Shown: positions 5,507 to 6,016 of the stretch, piece by piece | Layout of the letters: each line of letters starts with the position of its first letter | How positions within the stretch are numbered: position 1 is the stretch's first letter | Assembly (NCBI GenBank): GCA_049965935.1 | Contig: JBMFVP010000075.1 | Coordinates: 1-6,016 of the forward strand | DNA length: 6,016 nucleotides | Direction of reading: 5' to 3' | Source: Thermocladium sp049965935 | GTDB taxonomy: Archaea > Thermoproteota > Thermoprotei > Thermoproteales > Thermocladiaceae | Notes under the pieces: generated by a model | What the model saw: the letters and a program-made list of their open reading frames with translations, nothing else | Databases searched by the model: none | Told to the model about the DNA's origin: nothing | Translations under genes and position numbers: made by a program

Positions 5507-5734
5507 GCCCTAGTTGAGTAGGCGATCATAACCCCCCTTCTGTAGCATTGGTCTAAGGTCCTACCCGGGCCTCATTGCATGGTTCCTTCACAGGCCCCTA
5601 TTTGGACCAGCGCCCCCTTTGACGGTTTTACCCGTCGGGTTACCCCGGGGGCCCATGCATGCTTGGGGGAGTTTCCTGAGGCCACCCGTTGCCGGTAGTG
5701 GCCCCGCGCCCGCGATCACCTACCCAACTAGGGC
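5507..5734 (-). ncRNA. rnpB: RNase P RNA, minimal type T form without specificity domain
   Basis: Catalytic RNA that removes tRNA 5' leaders. 5' to 3' on the minus strand: the 5' strand (5734-5714) pairs with the 3' end (5527-5507) in a continuous 21-bp P1/P2 helix with two G-U pairs. P3 (5705-5678) is GGGGCCAC/GTGGCCTC capped by CCG-GCAA-CGG. Then come conserved region I, CAGGAAACTCC (5678-5668), and conserved region V, ACAGAAGGGGGGTTAT (5543-5528), which pair as P4 (5673-5666 with 5537-5530). P5 is AGCAT/ATGCT (5663-5659 with 5548-5544). Pseudoknot P6 is GCATGG/CCATGC (5658-5653 with 5582-5577). CCAAATAGGGGCC and GGCCCGGGTAGG match the P15 region of bacterial and archaeal RNase P RNA. Between P6 and P15, where P7-P14 (the S-domain) should be, there is only a hairpin of about 41 nt closed by GCCCCC/GGGGGC (5652-5612). 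Exact ends are inferred from pairing and the TATA box. Confidence 0.95.
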
Positions 5735-5756
5735 TCAGTTTGTGTTTTGGGGCTCC

Positions 5757-5763
5757 CTTAAAT
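5757..5763 (-). promoter_or_regulatory. TATA box of the RNase P RNA gene
   Basis: CATTTAAG on the minus strand is centred about 26 bp before position 5734, the base that opens the P1 helix. This agrees with a transcript starting exactly at the mature 5' end. Confidence 0.6.
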
Positions 5764-5783
5764 GCTTAACTATTTCAACTCTG

Positions 5784-5840
5784 GCTCAGACTTGGTATCA
5801 CTCGTCATGTTCCTTCCGCAATACCAGCTCTCATCACTTG
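5784..5840 (-). ncRNA. C/D box sRNA (2'-O-methylation guide)
   Basis: On the minus strand the full archaeal layout is present: C box GTGATGA (5837-5831), 12-nt guide GAGCTGGTATTG, D' box CGGA (5818-5815, one change from CTGA), a 6-nt spacer, C' box ATGACGA (5808-5802), 12-nt guide GTGATACCAAGT, and D box CTGA (5789-5786). Both guides have exactly the usual length, and the core is 52 nt, typical for archaea. Such RNAs assemble with L7Ae, Nop5 and fibrillarin and direct methylation opposite the fifth guide base before D or D'. That predicts G in ACUUGGUAUCAC and A in CAAUACCAGCUC as targets, probably in rRNA or tRNA; I cannot place either. A TATA box stands at the right distance upstream. A second ATGATGA 15 bases upstream is not spaced to serve as the C box. 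Confidence 0.82.
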
Positions 5841-5860
5841 ATTACTCATCATAGTGTTGT

Positions 5861-5871
5861 TTTTATTAATT
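5861..5871 (-). promoter_or_regulatory. TATA box of the C/D box sRNA
   Basis: AATTAATAAAAA-type sequence on the minus strand is centred about 26 bp before position 5840, placing the transcript start three bases ahead of the C box. Confidence 0.5.
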
Positions 5872-5880
5872 TAACCTAAT

Positions 5881-6016
5881 GCTGCATGTTGAAGCCTAGA
5901 TTAGCCTTAATGGTGTCGATTCAAGATAAATAGCTATTGATAAAAATAAGTGGCAAGACTGTCGTTTATGGCAAATGGTAAAGTCTTCTCTGTGTATTAA
6001 GTTCTGGATCTAATAG
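5881..6016. other. Right end of window, no supported gene
   Basis: GATAAAAATAAG at 5939-5950 looks like a plus-strand TATA box, with ATG 5968 at about the right distance, but that frame stops after 10 codons. AAGACT (5955-5960) and AGTCTT (near 5981-5987) form a 6-bp inverted repeat around it. On the minus strand a frame entering from the right edge runs 16 codons to TAA 5966-5968 and could be the tail of a gene beyond the window, but it is too short to call. Confidence 0.4.

Noticed and set aside
5846..5852. Second C-box-like ATGATGA upstream of the guide RNA
   Set aside because: It has no D or D' box at guide distance; the GTGATGA at 5831-5837 fits all spacing rules, and this copy lies in the promoter-to-start gap.
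5619..5879. Plus-strand 86-codon open frame
   Set aside because: It lies opposite the RNase P RNA and the C/D box RNA, whose structures explain the sequence; the translation is rich in Pro, Gly and Trp from the GC-rich stems and resembles no protein.
5968..6000. Plus-strand ATG behind a TATA-like sequence (MANGKVFSVY then stop)
   Set aside because: Only 10 codons; the TATA-like element may serve an RNA or nothing, and the window ends too soon to judge.
1..6016. CRISPR array, insertion sequence or defence genes
   Set aside because: No regularly spaced direct repeats, no transposase or terminal inverted repeats, and no Cas or nuclease proteins were seen; the window is core chromosome.

Overview
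The window looks like chromosomal DNA of a hyperthermophilic crenarchaeon in the Thermoproteales, most likely near Caldivirga, Vulcanisaeta or Thermocladium. The archaeal signs are eL19 and an archaeal-type uL18, a Cdc48 AAA ATPase, TATA boxes about 26 bp before start codons (leaderless transcripts), and GGTGA-type ribosome binding sites inside operons. The strongest pointer to the family is a gene with no protein product at 5507-5734. It reads on the minus strand as RNase P RNA with its whole specificity domain replaced by one hairpin, the minimal 'type T' form described for Thermoproteaceae.

Layout. Positions 1-606 (minus) hold the N-terminal part of a Cdc48/VCP-like ATPase cut by the window edge. 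A 288-base spacer follows. Positions 895-1632 (minus) encode a short Trm11/TrmG10-like N2-guanine methyltransferase without a THUMP domain. A compact divergent promoter region with two inverted repeats (1633-1758) separates it from a two-gene plus-strand operon. That operon encodes the stand-alone cobalamin-binding subunit of methylmalonyl-CoA mutase (1759-2157) and one protein fusing the MeaB/ArgK GTPase chaperone to methylmalonyl-CoA epimerase (2157-3431). eL19 (3459-3911) and uL18 (3917-4528) follow with their own promoter. A convergent zinc-dependent medium-chain dehydrogenase (4525-5466, minus) shares its stop codon region with uL18. Upstream of it on the same strand lie the RNase P RNA and then a C/D box guide RNA (about 5784-5840), each with its own TATA box. 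The last 136 bases contain no gene I can support.

How the genes work together. The mutase subunit and the MeaB-epimerase fusion belong to the route propionyl-CoA -> (S)-methylmalonyl-CoA -> (R)-methylmalonyl-CoA -> succinyl-CoA. The large catalytic mutase subunit is not in the window. The dehydrogenase resembles, from memory, the archaeal acryloyl-CoA reductase branch of its family, which would feed propionyl-CoA into the same route; this is inference only. The other genes are information-processing genes: ribosomal proteins, RNase P RNA, a tRNA or RNA methyltransferase and an RNA methylation guide.
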